Shown here one piece after another: positions 26,025-37,288 of a DNA stretch of 64,000 bases. Positions within the stretch are counted from its first letter, which is position 1. Every line of letters begins with the position of its first letter. Source of the stretch: an uncultured Tolumonas sp. Its GTDB lineage: Bacteria; Pseudomonadota; Gammaproteobacteria; Enterobacterales; Aeromonadaceae. The translations under genes and the position numbers were made by a program. Location: contig NZ_OY782757.1 in NCBI RefSeq assembly GCF_963678185.1, forward strand, positions 1,747,001 through 1,811,000, read 5' to 3'. The notes under the pieces were generated by a model. The model saw only the letters and a list, made by a program, of their open reading frames with translations. It searched no databases and had not been told where the DNA came from.

Positions 26025-27911
26025 TTACAGCACTAAACGACGAATGTCGGACAGCACACCAGTCAGTGTCGTAATGAAACGCGCACCATCAGCGCCATCG
26101 ATGACACGGTGGTCATAAGACAGTGCCAGTGGCAGCGTCAGTTGTGGTACGAACTCTTTACCGTTCCACTTCGGCTTCATATCTGATTTAGAGACACCCA
26201 GGATCGCCACTTCTGGCGCGTTCACGATTGGCGTGAACTGCGTGCCGCCGATACCACCCAAGCTAGAGATGGTGAAGCAGCCGCCCTGCATGTCAGCACC
26301 GGTCAGTTTACCTGCACGGGCTTTCTTCGAAATTTCAGCCAGATCTTTCGACAGTTCATAGATGCCTTTCTTGTTCACATCACGAACGACCGGTACAACC
26401 AGACCGTTTGGCGTATCAACCGCCACACCGATGTGGATGTATTTTTTCATGATCAGCGTAGAACCGTCTTCTGACAGTGAACTGCAGAAACGTGGGTGTG
26501 CTTCCAGCGCTTTGGCAGCCGCTTTCAGGATGAACACCAGTGGTGTGATCTTGAAGCCCAGTTGCTGTTTGTCAGCAATGATATTCTGTTCTTTACGGAA
26601 CGCTTCCAGTTCACCGATATCGGCTTCATCGAACTGCGTCACATGCGGGATCATCACCCAGTTACGGTGCAGATTCGGGCCAGAGATCTTCTGGATACGC
26701 GTCAATGGCACTTCTTCGATATCACCAAATTTCGCGAAATCAACTTTCGGCCATGGCAGCACGCCCAGACCCGCGCCTGAACCACCAGCTGCAGGTGCAG
26801 AAGCCGCACGTTTCAGCGCTTCTTTCACATAGTTCTGCACGTCTTCTTTCTGGATACGACCCTTACGGCCAGACCCTTTGACGTTCGCCAGATTCACACC
26901 AAATTCACGCGCCAGACGACGGATCGCCGGAGTCGCATGCACATAGGCTTCGCTGGCAACAAATTCGCCTTTCTCTTCTGCTTTAGAAGCCGCAACAGGT
27001 GCAGGCGCAGCAGCCGGAGCCGCTTTGGCTGGAGCCGACGCAGCAACAGGTGCGGCAGTCGGCGCAGGTGCAGCACCAGCCACTTCAAATTCCATGATCA
27101 GCGAACCGGTCTTGACCTTGTCACCAACGGCAATTTTCAGTGCTTTAACCACACCCGCAAACGGTGCTGGTACTTCCATAGAGGCTTTGTCGCCTTCCAC
27201 GGTGATCAGTGATTGATCCGCATCAACGCTGTCACCCACTTTGACCAGAATTTCAGTCACAGCAACTTCGTCACCGCCGATGTCCGGTACGTTCACTTCT
27301 TTAACAGCAGCAACTGCTGGTGCTGCAGCAACAGGGGCTGACGCCGCTGCAACTGGCGCAGCAGCAGGTGCAGCACCCGCCACTTCAAACACCATGATCA
27401 GAGAACCGGTAGCGACTTTGTCACCCAGCGCCACTTTGATCTCTTTCACCACACCAGCAAACGGTGCAGGCACTTCCATAGAGGCTTTGTCACCTTCCAC
27501 AGTCAGCAGCGATTGGTCAGCGTCAACGGTGTCGCCAACTTTAACCAGAATTTCAGTCACAGCGACTTGGTCACCGCCGATATCCGGCACGTTGACTTCC
27601 AGCTGTGCGGCGGCCGCAGGGGCGGCAACCGGCGCTGACGTTGCAGCAACTGGAGCTGGTGCAGCTGCTACTGCCGCACCTTCTGCTTCGAAGACCATGA
27701 TCAGGGAACCGGTAGACACCTTGTCACCTAATGCAATTTTGATCTCTTTAACAATACCCGCTTCTGGTGCAGGTACTTCCATAGAGGCTTTGTCGCCTTC
27801 TACAGTCAGCAGGGATTGGTCAGCTTCAACCTTGTCACCTACTTTGACCAGAATTTCGGTCACGGCAACTTCATCACCACCGATATCCGGCACAAAAATG
27901 TCTTTAGACAT
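26025..27911 (-). CDS. aceF: Pyruvate dehydrogenase complex E2, three lipoyl domains
   Basis: Dihydrolipoyl acetyltransferase core of the pyruvate dehydrogenase complex; transfers acetyl groups to CoA. The 628-residue protein has three lipoyl domains in tandem (about residues 2-75, 105-178 and 208-280), each with the [11 protein letters not shown] lipoylation site (first lysine is 41). They are joined by long Ala/Pro linkers. An E3/E1-binding domain follows ([16 protein letters not shown]), then the catalytic domain ending with [13 protein letters not shown]. The lipoyl domains are nearly identical at DNA level, with a repeat period of about 300 bases. Confidence 0.97.
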   Translation of the reverse strand: MSKDIFVPDIGGDEVAVTEILVKVGDKVEADQSLLTVEGDKASMEVPAPEAGIVKEIKIALGDKVSTGSLIMVFEAEGAAVAAAPAPVAATSAPVAAPAAAAQLEVNVPDIGGDQVAVTEILVKVGDTVDADQSLLTVEGDKASMEVPAPFAGVVKEIKVALGDKVATGSLIMVFEVAGAAPAAAPVAAASAPVAAAPAVAAVKEVNVPDIGGDEVAVTEILVKVGDSVDADQSLITVEGDKASMEVPAPFAGVVKALKIAVGDKVKTGSLIMEFEVAGAAPAPTAAPVAASAPAKAAPAAAPAPVAASKAEEKGEFVASEAYVHATPAIRRLAREFGVNLANVKGSGRKGRIQKEDVQNYVKEALKRAASAPAAGGSGAGLGVLPWPKVDFAKFGDIEEVPLTRIQKISGPNLHRNWVMIPHVTQFDEADIGELEAFRKEQNIIADKQQLGFKITPLVFILKAAAKALEAHPRFCSSLSEDGSTLIMKKYIHIGVAVDTPNGLVVPVVRDVNKKGIYELSKDLAEISKKARAGKLTGADMQGGCFTISSLGGIGGTQFTPIVNAPEVAILGVSKSDMKPKWNGKEFVPQLTLPLALSYDHRVIDGADGARFITTLTGVLSDIRRLVL

Positions 27912-27922
27912 GAAATTTCCCC

Positions 27923-30595
27923 TTACGCGTACAGCGGATTCATCTTGTCAGCATCGATACCGAATTTCGCAATGGCTTCTGCCACCACTTTCTTCTCAAC
28001 GGTACCTTGCTTAGCCAATTCAGTCAGTGCAGCTACAACGATGTAGGCTTCGTTCACTTCGAAGTGACGACGCAGGTTTTCGCGGCTGTCTGAACGACCG
28101 AAACCATCTGTACCCAGAACACGATAGCTGCTGGCAGGAACAAAACTACGAACCTGATCCGCATAAGACTTCATGTAGTCCGTGGCAGCGATAGCTGGTG
28201 CAGAACCCATTACCTGAGCGATGTAAGGCACTTGCTGTTCGCCTTCCGGATGCAACATGTTGTAACGATCAGCATTTTGACCATCACGCGCCAGTTCGTT
28301 GAAGCTGGTTACGCTGTACACATCAGAACCGATACCATATTCGTCAGCCAAAATCTTACCGGCACGACGCACGTAGTTCAGAATAGAACCACAACCCATC
28401 AGCTGAACCTGACCTTTCGCACCAGCGTTAGATTCCAGTTTGTAGATACCTTTACGGATACCTTCTTCAGCACCAGCAGGCATAGCCGGGTGCTGATAGT
28501 TTTCGTTCAGCGTGGTGATGTAGTAGTAGATATTCTCTGGTTTGTCGCCGTACATACGACGCATACCGTCTTGAATGATCACCGCTACTTCATACACGAA
28601 GGATGGGTCATAGCTTACGCAGTTCGGAACAGTGCCAGCCAGAATATGGCTGTGACCGTCTTCGTGCTGCAGACCTTCACCATTCAGTGTGGTACGGCCA
28701 GAGGTCGCGCCCAACAGGAAGCCACGTGCTTGCTGGTCACCAGCAGCCCATGCCATGTCACCGATACGTTGGAAACCGAACATCGAGTAGTAGATGTAGA
28801 ACGGGATCATCGGGCAATCGTTAGTGCTGTAAGAAGTCGCAGCCGCTAACCAGGAAGACATTGCACCCAGCTCATTGATACCGTCTTGCAGGATCTGACC
28901 TTTCTGGTCTTCCTTGTAATAAGAGACGATCTCTTTATCTTGCGGGGTGTATTGCTGACCGTGCGGGCTGTAGATACCGATTTGACGGAACAGACCTTCC
29001 ATACCGAAAGTACGCGCTTCGTCAGCCAGAATTGGCACGATACGTTGACCTACCGATTTGTCTTTCAACAGCACGTTCAAGCTACGTACAAACGCCATAG
29101 TGGTTGACACTTCACGCGCCTGTTCGCCCAGCAGTGCATCAAACGCAGACAGTGCTGGAATATCCAGTTTCACCGTGGTTTGTGGCTGACGGGTTGGCAC
29201 ATAACCTTTCAGTGCCTGACGGCGTTCGTGAAGGTATTTGTATTCTTCCGAACCTTCTTCCAAGGTCAGATATGGCAGATCGTCGATCTGTTCGTCTGAT
29301 ATTGGCACATGGAAACGATCACGCATATGACGAACTGAATCCAGTTCCATCTTCTTAACCTGATGCGCGATGTTCTTACCTTCCGCCGCTTCACCCATGC
29401 CGTAACCTTTAACGGTTTTCGCCAGGATCACGGTTGGTTTACCGGTAGTTTGTGTCGCTTTCTGGAACGCAGCAAACAGTTTAACTGGATCATGACCGCC
29501 ACGTTTCAGCGCGAAGATCTGCTCATCAGTCCAGTCGGCAACCAGTGCAGCTGTTTCTGGGTATTTACCAAAGAAGTATTTACGAACATACGCACCATCT
29601 TTGGATTTGAATGTCTGGTAGTCACCATCCAGTGTTTCGTTCATCAGTTGGATCAGCTTGCCAGAAGTGTCTTTCTGCAGCAGCTCATCCCACTTAGAAC
29701 CCCACAGGGTTTTAACGACGTTCCAGCCAGCACCGCTGAAGATACCTTCCAGTTCATTGATAACTTTACCGTTACCGATAACTGGGCCATCCAGACGTTG
29801 CAGGTTACAGTTGATCACGAAGATCAGGTTGTCCAGCTTCTCACGCACCGCAATGGTGATAGCGCCTTTAGATTCCGGCTCATCCATCTCACCGTCGCCG
29901 AGGAAAGCGTACACTTTCTGCTCAGAGCAATCTTTGATACCGCGGTTGGTCAGATATTTCAGGAAACGCGCCTGATAGATCGCACCGATTGGGCCTAAAC
30001 CCATAGATACGGTCGGGAACTGCCAGAATTCCGGCATCAGTTTCGGATGCGGATAAGAAGGGATACCTTTGCCATCCACTTCCTGACGGAAATTATCCAG
30101 TTGATCAGCAGTCAAACGGCCTTCAACAAATGCACGAGCATACACGCCCGGAGAGATGTGACCTTGGAAGTAAACTAAATCGCCACCGTCTTTCTCGTTA
30201 CGCGCACGGAAGAAATGGTTGAAGCACACATCGTAAATAGTGGCAGAAGAGGCAAAAGAGGACATATGTCCGCCCAGATCCAAGCCTTTCTTCGATGCAC
30301 GCAATACGATCATCACTGCGTTCCAGCGAATGATCGCACGGATACGTTGTTCCAGATCCAGTTTACCCGGATAAGCTGGTTGATCGCTGGTAGCGATGGT
30401 GTTGATGTAATCAGTAAGTACTGAACCACCAGCAGAAGCAGCAGTTAAACCTGCTTTGCTCGCGGCGGATGATAGCTGATCCAAAATGTATTGAGCACGT
30501 TCCGGACCTTCTTCCCGCAGCAGAGAGTTCAGAGCAGCAAGCCACTCTTGAGTTTCTACTGGGTCCACATCATGTTTAAGGAGTTCAGACGACAT
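27923..30595 (-). CDS. aceE: Pyruvate dehydrogenase complex E1
   Basis: Thiamine diphosphate enzyme that decarboxylates pyruvate and acetylates the lipoyl groups of AceF. The 890-residue homodimeric-type E1 has the expected length. The thiamine-binding region is [14 protein letters not shown] with [11 protein letters not shown] about 30 residues on, and [16 protein letters not shown] lies earlier. The start has AGGAAACAG upstream. Gaps of 44 bases to pdhR and 11 to aceF fit one operon controlled by pyruvate through PdhR. Confidence 0.97.
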   Translation of the reverse strand: MSSELLKHDVDPVETQEWLAALNSLLREEGPERAQYILDQLSSAASKAGLTAASAGGSVLTDYINTIATSDQPAYPGKLDLEQRIRAIIRWNAVMIVLRASKKGLDLGGHMSSFASSATIYDVCFNHFFRARNEKDGGDLVYFQGHISPGVYARAFVEGRLTADQLDNFRQEVDGKGIPSYPHPKLMPEFWQFPTVSMGLGPIGAIYQARFLKYLTNRGIKDCSEQKVYAFLGDGEMDEPESKGAITIAVREKLDNLIFVINCNLQRLDGPVIGNGKVINELEGIFSGAGWNVVKTLWGSKWDELLQKDTSGKLIQLMNETLDGDYQTFKSKDGAYVRKYFFGKYPETAALVADWTDEQIFALKRGGHDPVKLFAAFQKATQTTGKPTVILAKTVKGYGMGEAAEGKNIAHQVKKMELDSVRHMRDRFHVPISDEQIDDLPYLTLEEGSEEYKYLHERRQALKGYVPTRQPQTTVKLDIPALSAFDALLGEQAREVSTTMAFVRSLNVLLKDKSVGQRIVPILADEARTFGMEGLFRQIGIYSPHGQQYTPQDKEIVSYYKEDQKGQILQDGINELGAMSSWLAAATSYSTNDCPMIPFYIYYSMFGFQRIGDMAWAAGDQQARGFLLGATSGRTTLNGEGLQHEDGHSHILAGTVPNCVSYDPSFVYEVAVIIQDGMRRMYGDKPENIYYYITTLNENYQHPAMPAGAEEGIRKGIYKLESNAGAKGQVQLMGCGSILNYVRRAGKILADEYGIGSDVYSVTSFNELARDGQNADRYNMLHPEGEQQVPYIAQVMGSAPAIAATDYMKSYADQVRSFVPASSYRVLGTDGFGRSDSRENLRRHFEVNEAYIVVAALTELAKQGTVEKKVVAEAIAKFGIDADKMNPLYA

Positions 30596-30639
30596 GGCTG
30601 TTTCCTGTGTTTGTTGACGGCAATGAGTTGGTTGTAAGG

Positions 30640-31398
30640 CTATCCCTGATGGATCTGCCGCGAGGGGCGTTGTGCACGCTCATCTTCTCGCTGTATATCC
30701 AGCAGGGTATCCTCGATAAAAGCCAGATGCTCATGGCAAGCATCTCTGGCCTGTTCTGGGTGGCCCGCCAAGATCGCCGCGATCAATTCTGATCGGTGAC
30801 GGCGGATCCGGTTAACCACCCCCGGACGCTGATTCAGTACTTCCAGATTTCCGAGAATGTTACGTTCCAGTAACTCCCGGATGGCGCGCATCAGGTGCAA
30901 CAGCACCACGTTATGCGACGCTTCAGTCATGGCGAGATAAAAGGCAGAAACGGCTTTGGCTTCAGCGGCAACGTTACCGCCGGTCTGAGCAGCTTCAATA
31001 TCACTTTGTATCGCGCGCATTTGGGCAAAATCATTTTCGTCACCACGGAGTGCGGCGTAATAGGCAGCAACCCCTTCCAGTACATGACGAAACTCAAGCA
31101 GATCAAATTGGGAACCTGGGTGATTGGCTAGTAACTCAAAGAATGGGTCAGACAAACCACGGTTCAGTTCACTTTTGACATACGTACCACCACCCTGTCG
31201 GCGATAGAGCAACCCTTTGGCTTCTAAGCGCTGAATTGCTTCACGTAAAGAAGGACGCGACACCCCAAACTGCACCGCTAATTCGCGTTCCGGCAACAGT
31301 TTCTGCCCCGGTTGCAAGGTGCCATCGACAATCATCTGTTCCAGTTCGGCAACGATGCTGTCGGAGAGTTTCGGCGTGGCTGGTTTGTATTCAGTCAT
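30640..31398 (-). CDS. pdhR: Pyruvate dehydrogenase complex repressor PdhR
   Basis: GntR/FadR-family repressor that leaves DNA when it binds pyruvate. The 252-residue protein has a winged HTH (KLLPERELAVQFGVSRPSLREAIQRLEAKGLL) and a C-terminal all-helical FCD ligand domain. First gene of the pyruvate dehydrogenase cluster. No Shine-Dalgarno is visible before ATG 31398: the upstream bases are AT-rich and a PdhR box lies only 16 bases away. The mRNA leader may thus be very short. Confidence 0.94.
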   Translation of the reverse strand: MTEYKPATPKLSDSIVAELEQMIVDGTLQPGQKLLPERELAVQFGVSRPSLREAIQRLEAKGLLYRRQGGGTYVKSELNRGLSDPFFELLANHPGSQFDLLEFRHVLEGVAAYYAALRGDENDFAQMRAIQSDIEAAQTGGNVAAEAKAVSAFYLAMTEASHNVVLLHLMRAIRELLERNILGNLEVLNQRPGVVNRIRRHRSELIAAILAGHPEQARDACHEHLAFIEDTLLDIQREDERAQRPSRQIHQG

Positions 31399-31413
31399 GT
31401 GAAATTTGTTAAC

Positions 31414-31426
31414 TTGGTATTACCAA
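31414..31426. promoter_or_regulatory. PdhR box
   Basis: TTGGTATTACCAA is a perfect dyad matching the PdhR consensus (ATTGGTNNNACCAAT core) and sits just upstream of pdhR, as needed for autorepression of the pdhR-aceE-aceF-lpdA operon. Confidence 0.85.
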
Positions 31427-31559
31427 TGTGCTATTTGTTAAATAAATTAGCAAAAGCATTAACAATTGTCCACGTAAGATCTGATTAAAATCAAAAAATG
31501 CAGCAATATTTCCTTGCAGGTATGACCATGACTCAACATGCGGTTAACAAATGGTTTAC

Positions 31560-32720
31560 TTAAGTCGTTTCATCCAGCTGTAACGCGATATACAGCAGCA
31601 AACGATCATCAAAGCTGTCTTTCAGATCAAGGCCGGTCAACTCGGCGATGCGATTTAAGCGATATTCGAGTGTATTCCTATGAATATAAAGGGATTTTGC
31701 TGTCACAATGGGTTGCACATTGTGCTTAAACCACGCCATTAATGTGCGTCGCAACAGGCCATTGCTGTCCATCATTTTGAGTTTTTGCATTGGTCTGACC
31801 AGCTCACTGGTTTGCCAGCCACCACGCAGGCTGTCGAGCAACACAGGCAGCATAAGATCCTGATAATTGTAGCTACGCTGTTCGGGATAATAGAGTTTGC
31901 CGATCTGTAAGGTAGTGCAGGCGGTGCGGTATGACCGCGCAATGCTGCCACTACCGGTGAAATAGTTGCCAAGCGCAATACGCAGTTTCAACCCGCCAGA
32001 CATACTCATATTCGACAATAAGGTATCGATCTGTTTTTTTAGCCGCGCTGAATCCCACTGGCCGGCAGTTGTGATCGCCGGTTTCAGCACCACAATCTCG
32101 GTCAATGAGACGGTCGCCACCAGATTTTGTTTTTCCGGGGTATTCAGCAGATTTTGCAATTGCTGCAGTTCGGCAATGGCGGTGTTGACCCCTAACTGGC
32201 CGCTGTCGATTTCAATCACCGCCGCCACACGCGGCACGGTCAGATCAATGCCCAGCCGTTGTGCCCATTCGTTTTGTTCCGACGATAACGTTTCTGAACG
32301 AATAAGATTCAGCACCAGTTCTTCACGCAAACGGCTGTCTTGCGCCAGCATCGAGAGCAGTCGCGCTTGTTCCAGCATCATTTCCGCGGTCATGCAGACC
32401 AGTTTACCGAATTGCTGTAATTGGGAGGGCTCGCCAGTTAAGCCGATGATGCCAACGATCTGCCCATCGATCCGCATTGGTAAGTTGATGCCGGGCTTCA
32501 CCCCTTGCAGGTGACGCACCAGATCATCGTTAATTTCCACCATGCGGCCATGGGACAAAGCCAGCAAGGCACCTTCGTGCAGTTCACCAATACGCTCTGG
32601 ATCGCCACTGCCGATGATATACCCTTTGGAATCCATGATATTGACGTTGCATTCAATGATCTGCATGGTGCGGGCGACAATTTCCTGCGCCAGCCGGGAA
32701 TCCAGAAAATTATGGAACAT
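31560..32720 (-). CDS. cdaR: Sugar diacid utilisation regulator CdaR/SdaR
   Basis: Transcriptional activator of glucarate, galactarate and glycerate use. The 386-residue protein has the N-terminal sugar-diacid-recognition domain (LAQEIVARTMQIIECNVNIMD; ERIGELHEGALLALS), a central GGDEF-like regulatory domain, and a C-terminal PucR-type HTH (VTAKSLYIHRNTLEYRLNRI). It follows E. coli CdaR closely from recall. ATG 32720 has AAGG eight bases upstream; a GTG three codons earlier is less likely. It lies at the end of the gud/gar gene group, 140 bases after garK, with its own candidate operator (32801). Confidence 0.95.
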   Translation of the reverse strand: MFHNFLDSRLAQEIVARTMQIIECNVNIMDSKGYIIGSGDPERIGELHEGALLALSHGRMVEINDDLVRHLQGVKPGINLPMRIDGQIVGIIGLTGEPSQLQQFGKLVCMTAEMMLEQARLLSMLAQDSRLREELVLNLIRSETLSSEQNEWAQRLGIDLTVPRVAAVIEIDSGQLGVNTAIAELQQLQNLLNTPEKQNLVATVSLTEIVVLKPAITTAGQWDSARLKKQIDTLLSNMSMSGGLKLRIALGNYFTGSGSIARSYRTACTTLQIGKLYYPEQRSYNYQDLMLPVLLDSLRGGWQTSELVRPMQKLKMMDSNGLLRRTLMAWFKHNVQPIVTAKSLYIHRNTLEYRLNRIAELTGLDLKDSFDDRLLLYIALQLDETT

Positions 32721-32800
32721 GGGTAACACCTTCGTAAGCGGGTAAGCAAAATAGAGTTGCCTACGATAGTGGATTGGTCAAATGCACAAAATCGAGTAGA

Positions 32801-32812
32801 TCACAATTGTGA
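32801..32812. promoter_or_regulatory. Candidate CdaR operator upstream of cdaR
   Basis: TCACAATTGTGA, a perfect 12-base palindrome 81 bases before the cdaR ATG. TCACAATTGAGA (one change) recurs upstream of garD at 40378, and half sites TCACAATC (32837) and TCACAATT (40327) lie close by. Confidence 0.55.
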
Positions 32813-32859
32813 CAGCGCCTCTGCAGCGGCGCTCTATCACAATCATTTTTTAACGCATT

Positions 32860-33996
32860 TCATCGCTGTAACAGACGCAATGTGGCCGCAATATTACGTG
32901 CGGTAAAACGTACATTAGTTGCCGCTTCGGCTAACGCATCATCCAGCGAGCTGACTTTATTCAGCACGCTAAAAACGCAATCGAGACCATGTTCATACAC
33001 CACCGCAACATCGGCACTCAGGCTGCCAGCAATACCAATAACGGGTTTGTTGTAACGCTTGGCTAATTTAGCCACGCCGACTGGTACCTTACCTTTAATG
33101 CTCTGACTGTCGATCCGGCCTTCCCCGGTGATCACCAAGTCAGCATCTATGATGACAGATTCCAACCCGACAGTTTCCATCACGATATCGATACCTGAAC
33201 GTAATTCAGCATTCAAAAACGCCAGTAATGCCGCCCCTAGCCCACCAGCCGCCCCTGCGCCGGGCGCAAATTCAACGTCTTTACCCGTCTGACGTGCGAT
33301 CACTTGGGCATAATGTTTCAGGTTTTCATCCAGAAAACGCACCATGGCCGGGTTAGCCCCTTTTTGCGGGCCAAAAATCGCGGAAGCGCCTTGCGGACCC
33401 GTCAGCGGATTGGTGACATCACAGGCCACGGTGATCCGGCAATTTTGCAAGCGAGGATCAAGACCTGACACATCGATGTATTCGAGTTCAGATAAGCATT
33501 GCCCGCCACTGCCAATATCATGACCGGTCTTGTCGAGCAAACGAACGCCCAGCGCCTGTAACATACCGGCACCGCCGTCATTGGTGGCACTACCGCCCAG
33601 ACCGATGATAAAATCTGTCACGCCCAGATTTAACGCCGCGATGATCAGTTCACCGGTGCCGTAACTGGTGGTGACCAGCGGGTTACGTTCAGCGGCGGTA
33701 ATACATTCCAACCCACTGGCAGATGCCATTTCAATCACAGCACATTGCTGATTGCCGGTCAGACCAAATTGCGCCATCTGCGGTTTCCCGGTCGGACCAG
33801 TCACACTAACATTGATCTTGCGGCCGTTCGTTGCAGCAACCATTGCTTCAACAGTGCCCTCTCCGCCGTCAGCAACAGGCAGTTTGACATATTCCGCGTC
33901 AGGATAAATTTCGCGAAATCCGGCTTCAATCTGCGTGGCCACATCCATAGCACTCAGACTTTCTTTATACGAATCGGGGGCAATGACTATCTTCAT
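32860..33996 (-). CDS. garK: Glycerate 2-kinase
   Basis: Phosphorylates D-glycerate to 2-phosphoglycerate, which feeds glycolysis. The 378-residue protein belongs to the GarK/GlxK family: MKIVIAPDSYKESLSA at the start, GLGGSATNDGGAGMLQALG, and PGAGAAGGLGAALLAFL. Together with GarR it finishes the glucarate/galactarate pathway. The ribosome site before ATG 33996 is weak. It lies between garR and cdaR, with a strong stem-loop in the garR-garK gap (34055-34088). Confidence 0.95.
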   Translation of the reverse strand: MKIVIAPDSYKESLSAMDVATQIEAGFREIYPDAEYVKLPVADGGEGTVEAMVAATNGRKINVSVTGPTGKPQMAQFGLTGNQQCAVIEMASASGLECITAAERNPLVTTSYGTGELIIAALNLGVTDFIIGLGGSATNDGGAGMLQALGVRLLDKTGHDIGSGGQCLSELEYIDVSGLDPRLQNCRITVACDVTNPLTGPQGASAIFGPQKGANPAMVRFLDENLKHYAQVIARQTGKDVEFAPGAGAAGGLGAALLAFLNAELRSGIDIVMETVGLESVIIDADLVITGEGRIDSQSIKGKVPVGVAKLAKRYNKPVIGIAGSLSADVAVVYEHGLDCVFSVLNKVSSLDDALAEAATNVRFTARNIAATLRLLQR

Positions 33997-34054
33997 AATT
34001 CACTACTTCGCGAAATAATCGCGTCCTCGGTCATTCATCTTCGGCAATGAGACT

Positions 34055-34088
34055 CAGCCCGGCGTTGGGTACGGTCGCAGCCGGGCTG
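34055..34088. other. Strong hairpin in the garR-garK gap
   Basis: CAGCCCGGC and its complement GCCGGGCTG form a nine-base stem with a 16-base loop. The plus-strand copy is followed by ATTTTTT, like a terminator for antisense transcription. On the minus strand, the operon's sense strand, no T run follows, so it should not end the operon. It could stabilise the upstream mRNA segment. Confidence 0.55.
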
Positions 34089-34098
34089 ATTTTTTCCC

Positions 34099-34989
34099 TT
34101 AACGAGAAATCTCTACTTTTGCCAGTTTTTCGTAATAACGCGCCAGCGCGCTGTGGTCACAGTCGCCCATGCCGTCGGTTTTCAATGCCTGCATCATTTC
34201 CATCACCGCTGCAGTCAGAGGCAGTGATGCGCCAACGCCGTGTGAGGTGTCCAGCGCATTAGCCAGATCTTTGATGTGCAGATCGATACGGAAACCCGGT
34301 TTGAAATTGCGATCCAAAATCATTGGTGCCTTGGCTTCCATCACGGTGCTGCCAGCCAGACCACCACGGATCGCCTGGAACACCAACTCTGGCTCTACAC
34401 CCGCTTTGGTTGCCAATGATAACGCTTCCGATAGTGCAGCAATATTCAATGCCACAACGACCTGATTCGCCAGTTTGGTGACGTTACCGGCGCCAATTTT
34501 TCCGGTATGCACGACTGAGCCGGCCATTGCTTTCAAGATGTTATAGCAACGATCAAACACTGCGATATCACCACCGACCATGACCGATAAAGTGCCATCA
34601 ATGGCTTTCGGTTCACCGCCGCTCACTGGTGCATCCAGCATAGCGATGCCCTTCTTCGCCAGTTCAGTGGCAATTTCACGGCTGGCCAGTGGGGCGATCG
34701 AGCTCATGTCGATCACGATAGTGTCTTTATTCGCACCTTCGATAACGCCGTTCGGGCCTAACACCACGGTTTTAACATGTGGAGAATTCGGCAACATGGT
34801 GATCACCACATCGACCTGCTCTGCCACTTCTTTCGGGGTTGCCGCCGAAGTTGCACCCGCTAAAACCAATTCGCCGACAGTGACTTGATTCAGATCAGAA
34901 ACCACCAATGAATAACCGGCTTTCAGCAGGTTTTTGCTCATTGGTTTGCCCATAATTCCCAGACCAATAAAACCGATTTTCAAACTCAT
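34099..34989 (-). CDS. garR: 2-hydroxy-3-oxopropionate (tartronate semialdehyde) reductase
   Basis: Reduces tartronate semialdehyde to D-glycerate with NAD(P)H. The 296-residue protein has the dehydrogenase motifs IGFIGLGIMGKPMSKNL, LDAPVSGGEPKA and the catalytic lysine in KIGAGNVTKLANQ. It lies between garL and garK, which supports this substrate rather than 3-hydroxyisobutyrate. Confidence 0.95.
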   Translation of the reverse strand: MSLKIGFIGLGIMGKPMSKNLLKAGYSLVVSDLNQVTVGELVLAGATSAATPKEVAEQVDVVITMLPNSPHVKTVVLGPNGVIEGANKDTIVIDMSSIAPLASREIATELAKKGIAMLDAPVSGGEPKAIDGTLSVMVGGDIAVFDRCYNILKAMAGSVVHTGKIGAGNVTKLANQVVVALNIAALSEALSLATKAGVEPELVFQAIRGGLAGSTVMEAKAPMILDRNFKPGFRIDLHIKDLANALDTSHGVGASLPLTAAVMEMMQALKTDGMGDCDHSALARYYEKLAKVEISR

Positions 34990-35076
34990 GTTCCGTTCCT
35001 TCTTTATGTTCTTTCAGTGTTTTCATCCGTTCCGACAAACAGGGAATAACCCCTAATTTCGGTAAACGACGAATCA

Positions 35077-35847
35077 TCATTTTTTAAATTTGTCACACAG
35101 GGCTTGCGTCGCACCACGGAAGACACCGAGGTCACTACCCACCGCCACGACCGTGGCACCCCATTCGATATAACGACGGGCATCGGCATCATTCGGCGCT
35201 AAAATGCCGCACGCTTTGTTGTGTGCTTTGGCCCGATCAAACACATATTTAATGGCTTTTTGCACTTCCGGATGATTCGGCTGGCCGATATAACCCATGC
35301 CAGCCGACAGATCGCCGGGGCCGATGAACAGACAATCCACGCCATCGACGGCCGCGATTTCGTCGATGTTATCAACCGACTTCTGCGTTTCGATCTGCAC
35401 GATCACGCTGATGTTGTCATTAATGGTGGCGAAGTAATCAGGCAATGTGCCGTAGGCATTATTTCGATGTGATACTGACACACCACGAATGCCCGCCGGC
35501 GGATAGCGCGTGGATGCAACGGCTTGTTTGGCATCTTCCGCCGATTCAATAAACGGGATCAGCAGGTTGTAAAAACCGATATCCAGCAGACGTTTAATTG
35601 TGACCGGCTCATTCACTGGCGGACGCACCACTGGTGCACTCACGCTGTCTTTCAACGCCATCAATTGTGGAATGAAAGTGGCTATATCATTTGGTGCATG
35701 TTCGCCATCCAGCAAAATCCAGTCAAAACCCGCCAGACCTAAAACTTCAGTGGTAATTGGGCTTGCCAATGCCGACCAGCACCCAATCTGGAGCGCGTTG
35801 TTCTGAATGCTGCGACGAAACTGATTGGGTAAATACTGCGTGTTCAT
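35077..35847 (-). CDS. garL: 5-keto-4-deoxy-D-glucarate aldolase
   Basis: Class II aldolase splitting 5-keto-4-deoxyglucarate to pyruvate and tartronate semialdehyde. The 256-residue protein has the HpcH/HpaI family signatures: [30 protein letters not shown], and [23 protein letters not shown]. It joins the two dehydratase branches to the common lower pathway. A small hairpin (GGCCGG/CCGGCC, 35869-35888) lies between it and gudD. Confidence 0.95.
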   Translation of the reverse strand: MNTQYLPNQFRRSIQNNALQIGCWSALASPITTEVLGLAGFDWILLDGEHAPNDIATFIPQLMALKDSVSAPVVRPPVNEPVTIKRLLDIGFYNLLIPFIESAEDAKQAVASTRYPPAGIRGVSVSHRNNAYGTLPDYFATINDNISVIVQIETQKSVDNIDEIAAVDGVDCLFIGPGDLSAGMGYIGQPNHPEVQKAIKYVFDRAKAHNKACGILAPNDADARRYIEWGATVVAVGSDLGVFRGATQALCDKFKK

Positions 35848-35896
35848 ACTACTTCCTTTCTGAATACAGGCCGGCTGTTACCCCGGCCAAAGACGA

Positions 35897-37234
35897 TTAA
35901 CGCACCATGCAAGGACGTTTGTTATCGAACGTCCAGCCTGGGATCAGATACTGCATACCGGCGGCATCATTACGCGCATTCAGCGCTTGCGACTTATACA
36001 GTTCATGCGCTTTCAGCACTTGATCCATATCGATATCGACACCCAGACCTGATTTTTCCGGCACTTTCACCATGCCGCCTTTAATTTCCAATGGGTGCTG
36101 CGTCAGGCGGTCAATGCCCTCCTGCCAGATCCAGTGGGTATCAATCGCAGTGATTTTGCCCGGTGCTGCCGCAGCAACCTGGGTAAACATCGCCAGCGAA
36201 ATATCAAAATGGTTGTTGGAATGTGAACCCCACGTCAGACCCCATTCGTGGCACATTTGCGCCACTCGTACTGAACCCTGCATCGTCCAGAAATGTGGGT
36301 CAGCCAATGGAATATCCACCGAATTCAACTGAATGGAATGTCCCATCTGACGCCAGTCAGTGGCAATCATATTGGTCGCCGTTGGCAGGCCAGTGGCACG
36401 ACGGAATTCCGCCATGACTTCACGGCCAGAGAAGCCCTGTTCCGCACCACAAGGGTCTTCGGCATACGCCAGCACGCCTTTCAGGTCTTTGCCAATTTCG
36501 ATAGCTTCTGCCAGTGACCATGCACCGTTCGGGTCTAACGTCACGCGTGCTTCAGGGAAGCGCTTTGCCAAGGCTTTGATGGCTTCCGCTTCTTCGACTC
36601 CGCGTAATACGCCGCCCTTGAGTTTAAAGTCATTGAAGCCGTATTTTTCATACGCCGCTTCCGCCAATCGAACCACCGCTTCTGGTGTCATCGCTTCTTC
36701 ATGACGCACGCGATACCAATCACAAGCTGCGTCTTTATTGCTCAGATATGGCAAATCAGTTTTAGTGCGGTCGCCGATGAAAAACAGATAACCCAGCATT
36801 TCCACCGCATCACGTTGCTGACCATCGCCCAACAGCGCACAAATCGGTACATTCAGGAACTGACCGAGCAGATCCAGCATGGCCGATTCCACCGCCGTCA
36901 CAGCATGGATCGCAGTACGCAGATCGAATGTCTGTAAGCCACGACCGCTCGCATCACGATCAGCAAACTGCTTGTGCATCTGCGTCATGATGTTTTTGTA
37001 TTCGCCCAGCGATTTGCCAATGATCAGCGCTTTGGCATCTTCCAGTGTCTGACGAATATTTTCGCCGCCCGGTACTTCACCCAAACCGGTATTACCGGCA
37101 CTATCTTTCATAATGACAATGTTACGAGTGAAATAAGGGCCATGGGCGCCACTTAAATTCATCAGCATGCAATCGTGCCCAGCAACTGGAATAACTTGCA
37201 TCTCAGTAACAACAGGGGCTTTAGAAACACTCAT
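35897..37234 (-). CDS. gudD: D-glucarate dehydratase
   Basis: Enolase-superfamily enzyme forming 5-keto-4-deoxy-D-glucarate from D-glucarate and L-idarate. The 445-residue protein matches E. coli GudD closely from recall. The general-base lysine is in NDFKLKGG, metal ligands in LDPNGAW and [12 protein letters not shown], and the catalytic histidine in [14 protein letters not shown]. It lies in the same operon as a paralogue (gudX) and garL. Confidence 0.95.
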   Translation of the reverse strand: MSVSKAPVVTEMQVIPVAGHDCMLMNLSGAHGPYFTRNIVIMKDSAGNTGLGEVPGGENIRQTLEDAKALIIGKSLGEYKNIMTQMHKQFADRDASGRGLQTFDLRTAIHAVTAVESAMLDLLGQFLNVPICALLGDGQQRDAVEMLGYLFFIGDRTKTDLPYLSNKDAACDWYRVRHEEAMTPEAVVRLAEAAYEKYGFNDFKLKGGVLRGVEEAEAIKALAKRFPEARVTLDPNGAWSLAEAIEIGKDLKGVLAYAEDPCGAEQGFSGREVMAEFRRATGLPTATNMIATDWRQMGHSIQLNSVDIPLADPHFWTMQGSVRVAQMCHEWGLTWGSHSNNHFDISLAMFTQVAAAAPGKITAIDTHWIWQEGIDRLTQHPLEIKGGMVKVPEKSGLGVDIDMDQVLKAHELYKSQALNARNDAAGMQYLIPGWTFDNKRPCMVR

Positions 37235-37288
37235 TACTAATACTCCATCCAGAAGAAGCTCTTTGCAGAGAGCTCGAAATCAAATTTA

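Noticed and set aside
26937-28014. Long plus-strand open frames across aceF and aceE
   Set aside because: They are antisense shadows of strongly conserved minus-strand genes, caused by codon bias and repeats.
31435-31475. TTGTTAA / TTAACAA inverted repeat upstream of pdhR
   Set aside because: AT-rich, loosely spaced and easily formed by chance; the PdhR box nearby explains the regulation better.
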